Assembly (NCBI GenBank): GCA_016220145.1
Contig: JACRID010000005.1
Location: 1 to 32,926 of the forward strand
Source of the DNA: Candidatus Peregrinibacteria bacterium
GTDB lineage: Bacteria; Patescibacteriota; Gracilibacteria; UBA1369; UM-FILTER-53-11
Direction of reading: 5' to 3'
DNA length: 32,926 bases
Position numbers and translations under genes: made by a program. Below the pieces are notes generated by a model. That model was given only the letters and a program-made list of their open reading frames with translations, did not search any database and had not been told where the DNA came from. This document shows, piece by piece, positions 21,016 through 29,136 of this stretch; within the stretch, counting starts at the first letter, position 1; each line of letters starts with the position of its first letter.

Positions 21016-21069
21016 TCATTCCGGACTTGATCCGGAATCTGATTAGATCCTGAAACCGCCCGGGATGAT
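21016..21069. repeat. GTCAT-family palindromic repeat X1
   Basis: GTCATTCCGGACTTGATCCGGAATCTGATTAGATCCTGAAACCGCCCGGGATGAT; hairpin ATTCCGGA-CTTGA-TCCGGAAT; overlaps the prmC ATG. Confidence 0.8.
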
Positions 21070-21913
21070 ATTGAAAGTGAAAAGGCAAAAGTCAATTTCT
21101 GAAATTCTGAAGGAGAACCGGAACATCTCGAGATTGGAAGCCCGGCTGCTTTTGTCGTTTGTGACGGGTTTATCGCGTGAAAAAATTGTTGCTCATCCTG
21201 AGTTTAAGATAAAGAAGTCAGAGACGAGGCGCTTTTTGAGTTTGTGTAAGAAAAGAGCTTTGGGTGTTCCTTTGGCTTATTTAACGCATAATCGCTGGTT
21301 CTATGGACTTAATTTCCATGTTGATGAAAGGGTTTTAATCCCGCGGCCGGAAACCGAACTTTTGGTTGATGAAGTTATTAGATCCCCGATCAAGTCAGGG
21401 ATGACGAAAATCTGCGACGTCGGCACCGGTTCCGGTTGCATCGCAATTGCGTTGGCAAAGAATCTGCAAAATGTACAAATTGTGGCGCTGGATAATTCGT
21501 TCGGAGCGCTTTCCGTCGCCAAAAAAAACGCTAAAACTCATAACGTCAGCAATAAAATTAAATTTATTAAAAGTGATTTGTTGGCAAGGGTGTCAGACGA
21601 AAAATTCGACATGATAGTTGCCAATTTGCCTTACATCGCTGACGGAGACGATTCTGTTGAAGAAGATGTTAGAAAATATGAGCCAAAGAGCGCTTTGTTT
21701 AGCGGAAAAACGGGATTGGAGCTTTTTGAGAAAATGTTTGCGCAAATTGTTTCGATGCCGCATCCTCCAAAATTCCTGTTTGCCGAATTCGGCTTCGGGC
21801 AGCGCCGTCCGCTCGAAAAACTTATCAAAAAACACTTTGTGAATGCCAAGATCAAGTGGTTGCGCGATCTCTCGGGCAAGTTTCGCGCATTCGTGCTCAA
21901 TTTTGCTGTATAA
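21065..21913 (+). CDS. prmC: Peptide chain release factor N5-glutamine methyltransferase
   Basis: 'LTHNRWFYGLNFHVDERVLIPRPETELLVDEV', 'ICDVGTGSGCIAIALAKN', NPPY-like 'VANLPYIAD'. Confidence 0.93.
   Translation: MILKVKRQKSISEILKENRNISRLEARLLLSFVTGLSREKIVAHPEFKIKKSETRRFLSLCKKRALGVPLAYLTHNRWFYGLNFHVDERVLIPRPETELLVDEVIRSPIKSGMTKICDVGTGSGCIAIALAKNLQNVQIVALDNSFGALSVAKKNAKTHNVSNKIKFIKSDLLARVSDEKFDMIVANLPYIADGDDSVEEDVRKYEPKSALFSGKTGLELFEKMFAQIVSMPHPPKFLFAEFGFGQRRPLEKLIKKHFVNAKIKWLRDLSGKFRAFVLNFAV
21380..21405. repeat. GTCAT-family half-element X2 inside prmC
   Basis: AGATCCCCGATCAAGTCAGGGATGAC, imperfect palindrome ending in ATGAC, translated in frame as RSPIKSGMT. Confidence 0.7.
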
Positions 21914-21930
21914 TTCCTCCGAACAAATGG

Positions 21931-21980
21931 TTGCGCCCTTCCGGCGCATTAATTGCTTAACCTCGCCACGGCTCGGTCTG
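21931..21980 (+). repeat. Hairpin-containing leader element Z2, ending 1 nt before the prfA start codon
   Basis: TTGCGCCCTTCCGGCGCATTAATTGCTTAACCTCGCCACGGCTCGGTCTG; matches the tgt leader (4766-4820, reverse complement). Confidence 0.8.
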
Positions 21981-21981
21981 T

Positions 21982-23046
21982 ATGTGGGAAAAACTCCAAA
22001 AACTGGAAAAGGAATATGAAGAGCTGCTTGGTAAAATGAGCGACCCGGCGGTTATAAATAATCAAAATGCGTACAGAGAAGCCGGCAAGCGCAAGAGCGA
22101 AATCGAGGACACGGTTCTTCTTTATCGCATTTGGAAAAAAGCCAAGAAACAGGTGCAGGACGCGCAAGAGCTGCTAAAATCGCCTGACGAAGAAATGCGC
22201 CAAATGGCACAGGAAGAATTTGATGCCGGAAACGCGAAAGTGACGGATTTGGAGGAAAAGATACGGGTTGGGCTTTTGCCAAAGGATCCGGACGACAAAA
22301 AAGACTGCATAGTGGAAGTTCGCGCGGGAGCAGGTGGTGAAGAGGCCGCTCTTTTTGCTGCAAGTTTGTCCCGCATGTACATGAAATTTGCCGAACGCGC
22401 GCGCTGGAAAATCGAGCTTTTGAGCCAAAGTGACGCGGCGGCCGGCGGTTATAAAGAAATAATTTTTGCGGTTAAAGGAAATGGCGCTTACGGAAGATTG
22501 AAATATGAAAGCGGGGTTCATCGCGTGCAGCGCATACCCGTTACGGAGGCGAAAGGGCGTGTTCACACCTCGACGGCGACCGTGGCGGTTCTTCCTGAGG
22601 TTGAGGAGGTTGATATTCAAATTAAAACGGAGGACCTTAGGATAGATACTTACAGATCTGGCGGCGCTGGCGGCCAGAATGTCAATAAAACCGAATCGGC
22701 GGTCAGAATTACCCATATTCCAACCGGAATGGTGGTTGCGTGCCAAGATGAGCGCTCCCAAATTCAAAACCGCATGAAGGCGATGGATATTTTGCGTTCC
22801 CGCCTATATACCTTCCAAAAGGAGCAAAAAGACAAGGAATTGCGCGATAAACGGCTTTCACAGATTGGAACCGGCGACCGAAGTGAGAAAATTCGCACCT
22901 ACAACTTCCCACAGGATCGCGTTACAGATCATCGGATTAAGGCCAGTTTCAGCAATTTGCCATCTGTTATGGAGGGAAATATAGACGATATTTTGGACAA
23001 ACTGATTATGGAAGATCAGGCAAAGCGGCTTGCGTCAACAGAGTAA
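21982..23046 (+). CDS. prfA: Peptide chain release factor 1
   Basis: '[18 protein letters not shown]', '[29 protein letters not shown]' (PVT, RF1 type), '[28 protein letters not shown]'. Confidence 0.96.
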   Translation: MWEKLQKLEKEYEELLGKMSDPAVINNQNAYREAGKRKSEIEDTVLLYRIWKKAKKQVQDAQELLKSPDEEMRQMAQEEFDAGNAKVTDLEEKIRVGLLPKDPDDKKDCIVEVRAGAGGEEAALFAASLSRMYMKFAERARWKIELLSQSDAAAGGYKEIIFAVKGNGAYGRLKYESGVHRVQRIPVTEAKGRVHTSTATVAVLPEVEEVDIQIKTEDLRIDTYRSGGAGGQNVNKTESAVRITHIPTGMVVACQDERSQIQNRMKAMDILRSRLYTFQKEQKDKELRDKRLSQIGTGDRSEKIRTYNFPQDRVTDHRIKASFSNLPSVMEGNIDDILDKLIMEDQAKRLASTE

Positions 23047-23089
23047 AATGTGGTAAAATATACAGAAAAATAAATAAAAAAATAACCAT

Positions 23090-24481
23090 ATGGCTCGTCT
23101 CAGGAACAGCCCTGATGGAACAATTGAACACGAAGTGAAATTTCGAAAAATTAAATTTGCCTGTACTGCGCCTGTCGGATCAACGATTGAATTGTTCGGT
23201 AATTTTAAAAATCTAGGGATACGGGGTGCTTCGCCTCAATCTGTAGGTGTTTTACCTTTTACTTCTACGGCAGATCCTAATAATTCGCGTTTTGAACTTG
23301 AAGTTCCTGACTTGGAAGTCGGTCAATCTTATCAATATTATTTTAAGATTACGAAGGGTACTGATCTTCGTTTTGAACCGGGTCCAACCGATAAGCAATT
23401 GATGAGCACTGGTCCTATTCCGGAAGTTCAAACTTTTTCATTGGGTACTACTACACCACCAGATCAAATTAGAGCAAGTGTTGAGAGGCGAGTGAAAGAT
23501 ATAGCCGAAGGATTGAGAACACATGAAGGAGTACAGGGTGTAGATGCGACAATGGAACTTCTTGAAATTGAACTGGATAACATGGATATGAAAGGAGATC
23601 AGACTAAAATAATTTTACATACACTCAATAAAGTTTTTGGTGAAATGGAACATTTACCGGCTGTTACAAAAAATAGATTTAGAGAAAAGCCCGTCCCCGC
23701 TGATTTTCAAGAATTTAAAACACGTTTACAGAAAGGTTCAGAAGCTTATAGAAAGAAAGTATTGCTAAGTTTAGTCGCTGATAAAAAAACGCGTGAGGCT
23801 TTGCACTTAAAGGCAGGTGATCGCACTATTGATGATGAGCATACAAGAAAAGCTTTCAATCGAGTTTGTAATCAATTTGATTTGGGTGATACTGTGCCTT
23901 ATTTAGAGGTCGCTTTCGAGGGTACTAGAAAAATACCGCCAAATGACCCTGCTATCACTCAAAGCCGTCGCCATCAGATGGGGGAAGTTTTGAAGAGGCT
24001 CGCAGCACATGGTAAGCCGACCAGTATTCTTGGTAAAGTACCGTCCGGCAGATGGGGCAAAATGCTTGATGTTGCCGTACAGCTTGGTTCAGCCGGATTG
24101 CTTTTTACAGGGACGGCTCCTATTGTTGGGCTTGCCGGTTTGGCTGGCAAATCGGTATTGGAGACACTTACAGGTTTAAGTTCCACTAACATTATTGATT
24201 CATTTAAGGGTGGCGGTGGTCATAAAAAGAAAGGTCTTTGGGGCACGTTCATTGAGAGTAACGTCGTTTCCAGAATGCTTACAACCGAAGGTAAAGCCGC
24301 GGATGTTTTGAAAACAAGATTTTCGGATTGCTTAAAACGCATGATACCTTTTACTTCTTTCTCTTATGGTGGTGCTGCAGTTGGCGGGGACCACGGTCAA
24401 GAAGAGCATCATGAGGAAACCCACGAAGAAGTGGATGCTGAGGCTGTAATTCGCACAGTGTGCGAAAAAGAACTTAAATAG
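23090..24481 (+). CDS. Hypothetical protein with N-terminal glycogen-binding (CBM48/E-set)-like domain
   Basis: 'IKFACTAPVGSTIELFGNFKNLG...SRFELEVPDLEVGQSYQYYFKITKGTDLRFEPGP' resembles the AMPK/isoamylase early-set fold; rest unrecognised. Confidence 0.6.
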   Translation: MARLRNSPDGTIEHEVKFRKIKFACTAPVGSTIELFGNFKNLGIRGASPQSVGVLPFTSTADPNNSRFELEVPDLEVGQSYQYYFKITKGTDLRFEPGPTDKQLMSTGPIPEVQTFSLGTTTPPDQIRASVERRVKDIAEGLRTHEGVQGVDATMELLEIELDNMDMKGDQTKIILHTLNKVFGEMEHLPAVTKNRFREKPVPADFQEFKTRLQKGSEAYRKKVLLSLVADKKTREALHLKAGDRTIDDEHTRKAFNRVCNQFDLGDTVPYLEVAFEGTRKIPPNDPAITQSRRHQMGEVLKRLAAHGKPTSILGKVPSGRWGKMLDVAVQLGSAGLLFTGTAPIVGLAGLAGKSVLETLTGLSSTNIIDSFKGGGGHKKKGLWGTFIESNVVSRMLTTEGKAADVLKTRFSDCLKRMIPFTSFSYGGAAVGGDHGQEEHHEETHEEVDAEAVIRTVCEKELK

Positions 24482-24487
24482 AATTTT

Positions 24488-24721
24488 ATGAAACCTTCAC
24501 AACTCTTGGAAAATCCATTAAACCGCGATGTCGTAAGTTTACTTGCGGCTTGCAATATACCGGCGTTAGAGAAGCGTGTTTGGATAGACCTGTTGCCGGA
24601 TATGACCGATGAGGAGAAAGAGGACCTTAAGGAAAATTTGACGGAGGAAGCGGAATACGAAACGAGAATCACCGTCGAAGCGGCGGAGAAGTTTATTGCA
24701 GGGTTGGAGCAGTTTATATAG
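24488..24721 (+). CDS. Small acidic hypothetical protein
   Basis: 77-aa ORF 7 bp after the preceding stop; plausible alpha-helical protein; ends convergently overlapping nadB. Confidence 0.6.
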   Translation: MKPSQLLENPLNRDVVSLLAACNIPALEKRVWIDLLPDMTDEEKEDLKENLTEEAEYETRITVEAAEKFIAGLEQFI

Positions 24722-26228
24722 TAGTAAAATGGCACCCGAGACTTTTTTTGCGTGCAAGGGCCGCTTTTGTGATGAGAAGTGCCGCATGGGCCATGTTGCG
24801 CAGTTCAAGGCTTTCTTTGGTTTGTGCGTTGTGTATTTTTTTAAGCAGTGATTGTGCGAATTTTAAGGCTTTTTTAAGATCTGTTGAGTTTCTGACGATT
24901 CCGACGTTGCGCCACATGGTTTTTTGCAGATTGGTTCGCAGGGCGGCGAGTTGGTGTTTTTGTGTTGTTGTCGCGTCATCCTGAACTTGCTGCGCCCCGC
25001 CCTGCGGTGGTTTCAGGATCTCGTGGTTAGATTCTGAAATGAATTCAGAATGACGATTAGCGAATGCAGAATGATTTACCTTAGGCACATTATTCGTAAA
25101 AACAATCGCTTCCAGCAGGGAATTGCTCGCCAGTCTGTTTGCGCCGTGCACGCCTGTGCAGGCCGTTTCACCGAAGGCGTAGAGGTTTTTGACACTCGTT
25201 TTGCCCTTCAAATCAACCTTAATCCCGCCGCACAAATAGTGCGCCGCCGGTGAGATTGGAATCAAATCTTTTTTCATCTTAAATCCGGATTTCGCCAATT
25301 CTTTGTAAATCTGCGGAAAGCGGTTTTGCAGATAATCAGTCGTTTTGTGCCTGAAATCCAGAAAACCCGACCCGTTTTTTTCTTCTTCAAAAATTGCGCG
25401 AGCCACAATGTCACGAGGTGCAAGTTCTGCCAGTGGATGTTTGCCGACCATAAAGCGTTTTCCTTTGCTGTTAAGCAAAAACGCGCCTTCGCCCCTAACC
25501 GCTTCGGAAATCAAAAAGCTTGTTTGTCCGCGGAATTTAAAAACCGTCGGGTGAAATTGAATGAATTCCAAATCCTTGAATTTGCATCCTGCGCGAAAGG
25601 CAAGCGCCAGGCCGTCGCCTGTTGAAATGCCGGGATTTGTTGTGTGCTCAAAAATTTGACCAACTCCGCCGGTTGCAAGCGCCGTAACCTTCGCAAAAAT
25701 GTTCTCGAACTTCTTGTCGCGCAAAATCTGCACGCCATAACATTTCTTGTTTTTAATCAGTAATTCGGCAACAAAAGTGTTTTCAAGCACTGTAATGCGC
25801 TTATTCTTGTGCACGGAAGCAACGAGGGCCTCTTCAATCGCCAAACCTGTATAATCCGCTACAAAAGCCACGCGCCGTTGTCTGTGCCCGCCTTCACGAG
25901 TCAAAAGAAGCTGGCCATCTTTTTTGTTGAACTTAACACCGACCTCGAGCAATCGCTCGATTGCTTCTTTCCCATGTTTCACCAAATAAGTAACCGCTTT
26001 TTTGTCATTGTGAAAGGCTCCGGCCTCCAGCGTGTCATTGAAATGCTGCTTATAATGGTCATAATCCGCAATTGCCGCAGCTATTCCGCCCTGTGCAAGC
26101 CGCGTTCCGGTATCGTCGATTTTACTCTTTGTAATAACCAAAACCCTGTAGCTCTTTTCGGCTGATTTAAGCGCAAAATTCAATCCGGCGATTCCTGAGC
26201 CAACTACGATGACATCAAAATTTTTCAT
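24714..26228 (-). CDS. nadB: L-aspartate oxidase
   Basis: 'DVIVVGSGIAGLNFALKSAEKSYRVLVITK', 'TRLAQGGIAAAI', 'YAFGETACTGVHGANRLASNSLLEAIVF', 'MWRNVGIVRN'. Confidence 0.93.
   Translation of the reverse strand: MKNFDVIVVGSGIAGLNFALKSAEKSYRVLVITKSKIDDTGTRLAQGGIAAAIADYDHYKQHFNDTLEAGAFHNDKKAVTYLVKHGKEAIERLLEVGVKFNKKDGQLLLTREGGHRQRRVAFVADYTGLAIEEALVASVHKNKRITVLENTFVAELLIKNKKCYGVQILRDKKFENIFAKVTALATGGVGQIFEHTTNPGISTGDGLALAFRAGCKFKDLEFIQFHPTVFKFRGQTSFLISEAVRGEGAFLLNSKGKRFMVGKHPLAELAPRDIVARAIFEEEKNGSGFLDFRHKTTDYLQNRFPQIYKELAKSGFKMKKDLIPISPAAHYLCGGIKVDLKGKTSVKNLYAFGETACTGVHGANRLASNSLLEAIVFTNNVPKVNHSAFANRHSEFISESNHEILKPPQGGAQQVQDDATTTQKHQLAALRTNLQKTMWRNVGIVRNSTDLKKALKFAQSLLKKIHNAQTKESLELRNMAHAALLITKAALARKKSLGCHFTTI
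24975..25054. repeat. GTCAT-family palindromic repeat X3 inside nadB
   Basis: 80 bp, GTCATCCTGAAC...TTCAGAATGAC; two hairpins including ATTCTGAA-ATGAA-TTCAGAAT (25031-25051); in-frame peptide RHSEFISESNHEILKPPQGGAQQVQDDA. Confidence 0.88.
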
Positions 26229-26238
26229 AATTTAGGAT

Positions 26239-26306
26239 GTCATTGCGAGGACCCCTCACTTGATGCGGGGGACGAAGCAATCTTGATCGCTTCGATTGAA
26301 AATGAC
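26239..26306. repeat. GTCATTGCGAGG...AATGAC palindromic repeat X5 (intergenic)
   Basis: 68 bp bounded by GTCATT/AATGAC; contains CGAAGCAATCTTGATCGCTTCG near-palindrome; fills the gap between the nadB start and aroA-aroK stop. Confidence 0.8.
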
Positions 26307-26307
26307 G

Positions 26308-28077
26308 TTATACAAGTCCAAATCGGTATGCTTGGGCGATTATTCTATCACTTTTTTCCTCAAGGTCATGCTCCTTGTTTTTTGTCTGCAGTGAAACGTC
26401 TATAACTGCATCCGCAACTTTTTTATATTGCGATTCGCGCTTATTATAAATCTCCTCGAGCTCGACTATGAAACTCTTTGTCCCGGTGAGCGAAGGCCTA
26501 TCCGTCTGATTGATTAGCCGTTTTTTGATTACCGGAATAGAACAATCCAGCAGAATCACCTTGCCGTTTCTTTTCAGCGCACATGCATTTGAGGCAAACA
26601 TCAAGGTCCCGCCGCCCGTGGAAATCACCAAATTTTTCATGACACCAAGTTTTTTCGCCGCCTGCATTTCCAACTTTCTAAAAGACCTCCAGCCCTTTTG
26701 TGCAACAATCTCGCGAACGGTCATTTTTACCTTTTCTTCAATATATTTATCTATATCAATGAAGCGGCGACCTAGTTTTTTTGCGACCAACTTGCCAATT
26801 CTGGTCTTACCGCAACCGCGCATGCCGGTCAAAATTATATTTCTTTCCAAAAAGCGTTTTTTCAAATTGCGAAGATCCTTCCAGAAATTCGGATAGGTCT
26901 TGCTGACGCAGCCGGGATTTTTTATCTTAATGCCGGGCAGAACAAAAGACGCCATGCCAAAGCACATTGCCATGCGGTGATCGTTATAAGTTTCAATCTC
27001 GGCCCCGTGAAGTTTTTCCGGATTGCCATTTATAATCAATCCATCCGATTTTTCTTTCACTTGACAGCCGATTTTATTCAGTTCGGTTGCGAGCGCGTGT
27101 AATCTGTCACATTCTTTAACTCTTAAATTTGCCAGGCCGGTCAGCTCGGTTTTGCCTTTCATGAAGGCGCAAAACATTGCCAGAGTCATTGCGCCGTCCG
27201 GAAAATCACTGCAGTTAACTTTCACATCATGCCAATCGGTAGATCCTGAAACCACCGCAGGGCGGGGCGCAGCAAGTTCAGGATGACAATTTAACATTTT
27301 ACTTTTAGTGACCGCGTCCGCCTGAATCGTATCTTTCGGCACGTTTGTAATCTCGATTTTTTCTCCAGTTAAAGCCGAAATTCCCCAAAAATAAGTTGCA
27401 GCAGAGGCATCTCCTTCAATTGCGAAAGTTTGAGGTCTATATTTTTGGCCTGCCCTTACGCGAAATTCTTTATAGCCATTTTGCTCAACACAAACGCCAA
27501 AACTTGCCATAACCTTAATCGTCATGTCCACATAAGGTTTGGAAACCAAATCTCCGATAATCTGAATTCTCACGTCTTTTTGCGCCAAAGGCGCCGCCAA
27601 CAACAATCCGGACAAAAACTGACCGCTTACATTTCCGCGGATTTTGCAAACGCCGCCTTTAATTGGCCCTTTTACCCTTATTGGCGGGCAATTATCCTTA
27701 TTTAATGACTTCGCCTGCGCGCCAAGTTGCAGCAAGCCATCGATCAAATCGCCGATAGGTCTTTTGTTCATTCTCTCATCTCCATACAAAATTGATTCAA
27801 AAGGTTGCGCAGCCAATACGGCAGCCAAAAATCGCATTGCCGTACCGGCATTCCCGCAAAGAATCTTATGAGTTCTATGAAATTTTCCGCCATCAACTCT
27901 CAAGTCTTTCCCACTTTTTTTAATCTTAATTCCAAGGATGCCAAGCGCTCGTTTCATATGCAAAACATCATCGCTTTCAAGACAGTTTTTAAGCGTATTT
28001 TTGCCGTCCGCCAAAGCCGCCGCGATTAGCGCGCGGTTGGTAATGCTTTTTGATCCTGGAACTTGCAGCTTAATCAT
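26308..28077 (-). CDS. aroA-aroK: Fused 3-phosphoshikimate 1-carboxyvinyltransferase / shikimate kinase
   Basis: EPSPS motifs 'IKLQVPGSKSITNRALIAAAL', 'GNAGTAMRFLAA', 'LRVKECDRL', 'YNDHRMAMCF', followed in frame by the kinase 'NIILTGMRGCGKTRIGKLVAKKLGRRFIDIDKYIE...ISTGGGTL'. Confidence 0.95.
   Translation of the reverse strand: MIKLQVPGSKSITNRALIAAALADGKNTLKNCLESDDVLHMKRALGILGIKIKKSGKDLRVDGGKFHRTHKILCGNAGTAMRFLAAVLAAQPFESILYGDERMNKRPIGDLIDGLLQLGAQAKSLNKDNCPPIRVKGPIKGGVCKIRGNVSGQFLSGLLLAAPLAQKDVRIQIIGDLVSKPYVDMTIKVMASFGVCVEQNGYKEFRVRAGQKYRPQTFAIEGDASAATYFWGISALTGEKIEITNVPKDTIQADAVTKSKMLNCHPELAAPRPAVVSGSTDWHDVKVNCSDFPDGAMTLAMFCAFMKGKTELTGLANLRVKECDRLHALATELNKIGCQVKEKSDGLIINGNPEKLHGAEIETYNDHRMAMCFGMASFVLPGIKIKNPGCVSKTYPNFWKDLRNLKKRFLERNIILTGMRGCGKTRIGKLVAKKLGRRFIDIDKYIEEKVKMTVREIVAQKGWRSFRKLEMQAAKKLGVMKNLVISTGGGTLMFASNACALKRNGKVILLDCSIPVIKKRLINQTDRPSLTGTKSFIVELEEIYNKRESQYKKVADAVIDVSLQTKNKEHDLEEKSDRIIAQAYRFGLV
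27241..27287. repeat. GTCAT-family palindromic repeat X4 inside aroA
   Basis: 47 bp exactly equal to the reverse complement of 24975-25021; encodes CHPELAAPRPAVVSGS in frame. Confidence 0.92.
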
Positions 28078-29105
28078 ACATGCATGATTTTTGCTTTGCC
28101 GATGCCGAGTGGAAGTGCAAAAAACAGTTTGCCGTCGATGTGCTTTTTATCCATTCCCATAGCGGTTTTTAGCTGGGCAGGGGAGTATTGCGATGGCATT
28201 TTTGTTGGCAGCCCGAATTTTTTGATTAGGCTTTCGATCTTTACCGCGTCCACTTCTTTCAGTAATTTTTTGCCGACTGCGATGCGGTTTTCGGCTACCA
28301 TGCCGATTGCAATCGCCTCGCCGTGTGAAAGCTCAAATTTGCTTAGTTTCTCAAGCGCGTGGCCAACCGTATGTCCATAATTCAATAGCATGCGCGAGAC
28401 GTCTTTTTGTGTATTCTGAAGCATTTCCCGGCCATCCTTCTTAACAATACTTAGCTTAATTTGAACACTTTTCGCAATGGTCTGTTTTAAAACGGTTGGC
28501 TTCTTGCTCAAAATCGCCGTTGTATTCCGGTTGAGAAATTTGAAGAATTGCGCGTCCGCCAAAACTGCGTGTTTTATAACCTCCGCCATGCCAATCTTGA
28601 TTTGTTTGTCCGGCAAAGAAGTCACCAAAAGCGGATCAATTATCACTTCTTTTGGATTATAAAAGGTTCCAAGCAGGTTTTTGCCTTCAGGAAGGTCAAC
28701 GCCGGTTTTTCCGCCAATGCAAGAATCGCACATCGCCAGCATGGTCGTCGGCACGGAAACGTAATTTATTCCGCGCATGAATATTGAAGCCATAAATCCG
28801 GTTAAATCTCCAATGACGCCGCCGCCAAGCGCGATCAAACAGCTATCGCGCTTGTTGCCAAGATGAACTAAGTGAGTTGCTATTTTTTCCGCAAACGAAA
28901 TTGACTTGGTATGTTCGCCCGGCGGCAGAATTATCAAATTGCATGAAAGTCCGAATTTTCGCATTGCAGAAAGCAAATCGTTGCCGAGCTTTTTTATGTG
29001 GCCGTCAGTAATTATCGTAAATTTTGTGCTATATTTGCCCACATGCGTTGGTATTTTTTTAAACGCGCCGTTTTCAATCCTGATTTTTGGGACTTCGTAT
29101 TCCAT
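28074..29105 (-). CDS. aroB: 3-dehydroquinate synthase
   Basis: 'LILPPGEHTKSISFAEKIATHLV', 'LIALGGGVIGDLTGFMASIFMRGINYVSVPTTMLAMCDSCIGGKTGVDL', 'LNYGHTVGHALE'; ORF opens at 29138 but 'MEYEVPKIRIENG' at 29105 is the likelier start; ATGA overlap with aroA. Confidence 0.95.
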   Translation of the reverse strand: MEYEVPKIRIENGAFKKIPTHVGKYSTKFTIITDGHIKKLGNDLLSAMRKFGLSCNLIILPPGEHTKSISFAEKIATHLVHLGNKRDSCLIALGGGVIGDLTGFMASIFMRGINYVSVPTTMLAMCDSCIGGKTGVDLPEGKNLLGTFYNPKEVIIDPLLVTSLPDKQIKIGMAEVIKHAVLADAQFFKFLNRNTTAILSKKPTVLKQTIAKSVQIKLSIVKKDGREMLQNTQKDVSRMLLNYGHTVGHALEKLSKFELSHGEAIAIGMVAENRIAVGKKLLKEVDAVKIESLIKKFGLPTKMPSQYSPAQLKTAMGMDKKHIDGKLFFALPLGIGKAKIMHV

Positions 29106-29136
29106 AATGTTTTTTGTCATTCTTAATTTATTTGTC

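Noticed and set aside
25944-25966. GCAATCG-CT-CGATTGC palindrome inside nadB resembling GAAGCAATC repeats
   Set aside because: Encodes the expected NadB segment KEAIERLLEVGVKF at a conserved position; no insertion is implied.
28048-28065. GATCCTGGAACTTG at the aroA start resembling the repeat core
   Set aside because: It encodes the universally conserved EPSPS motif KLQVPGSKS, so similarity is best explained by coding constraint.
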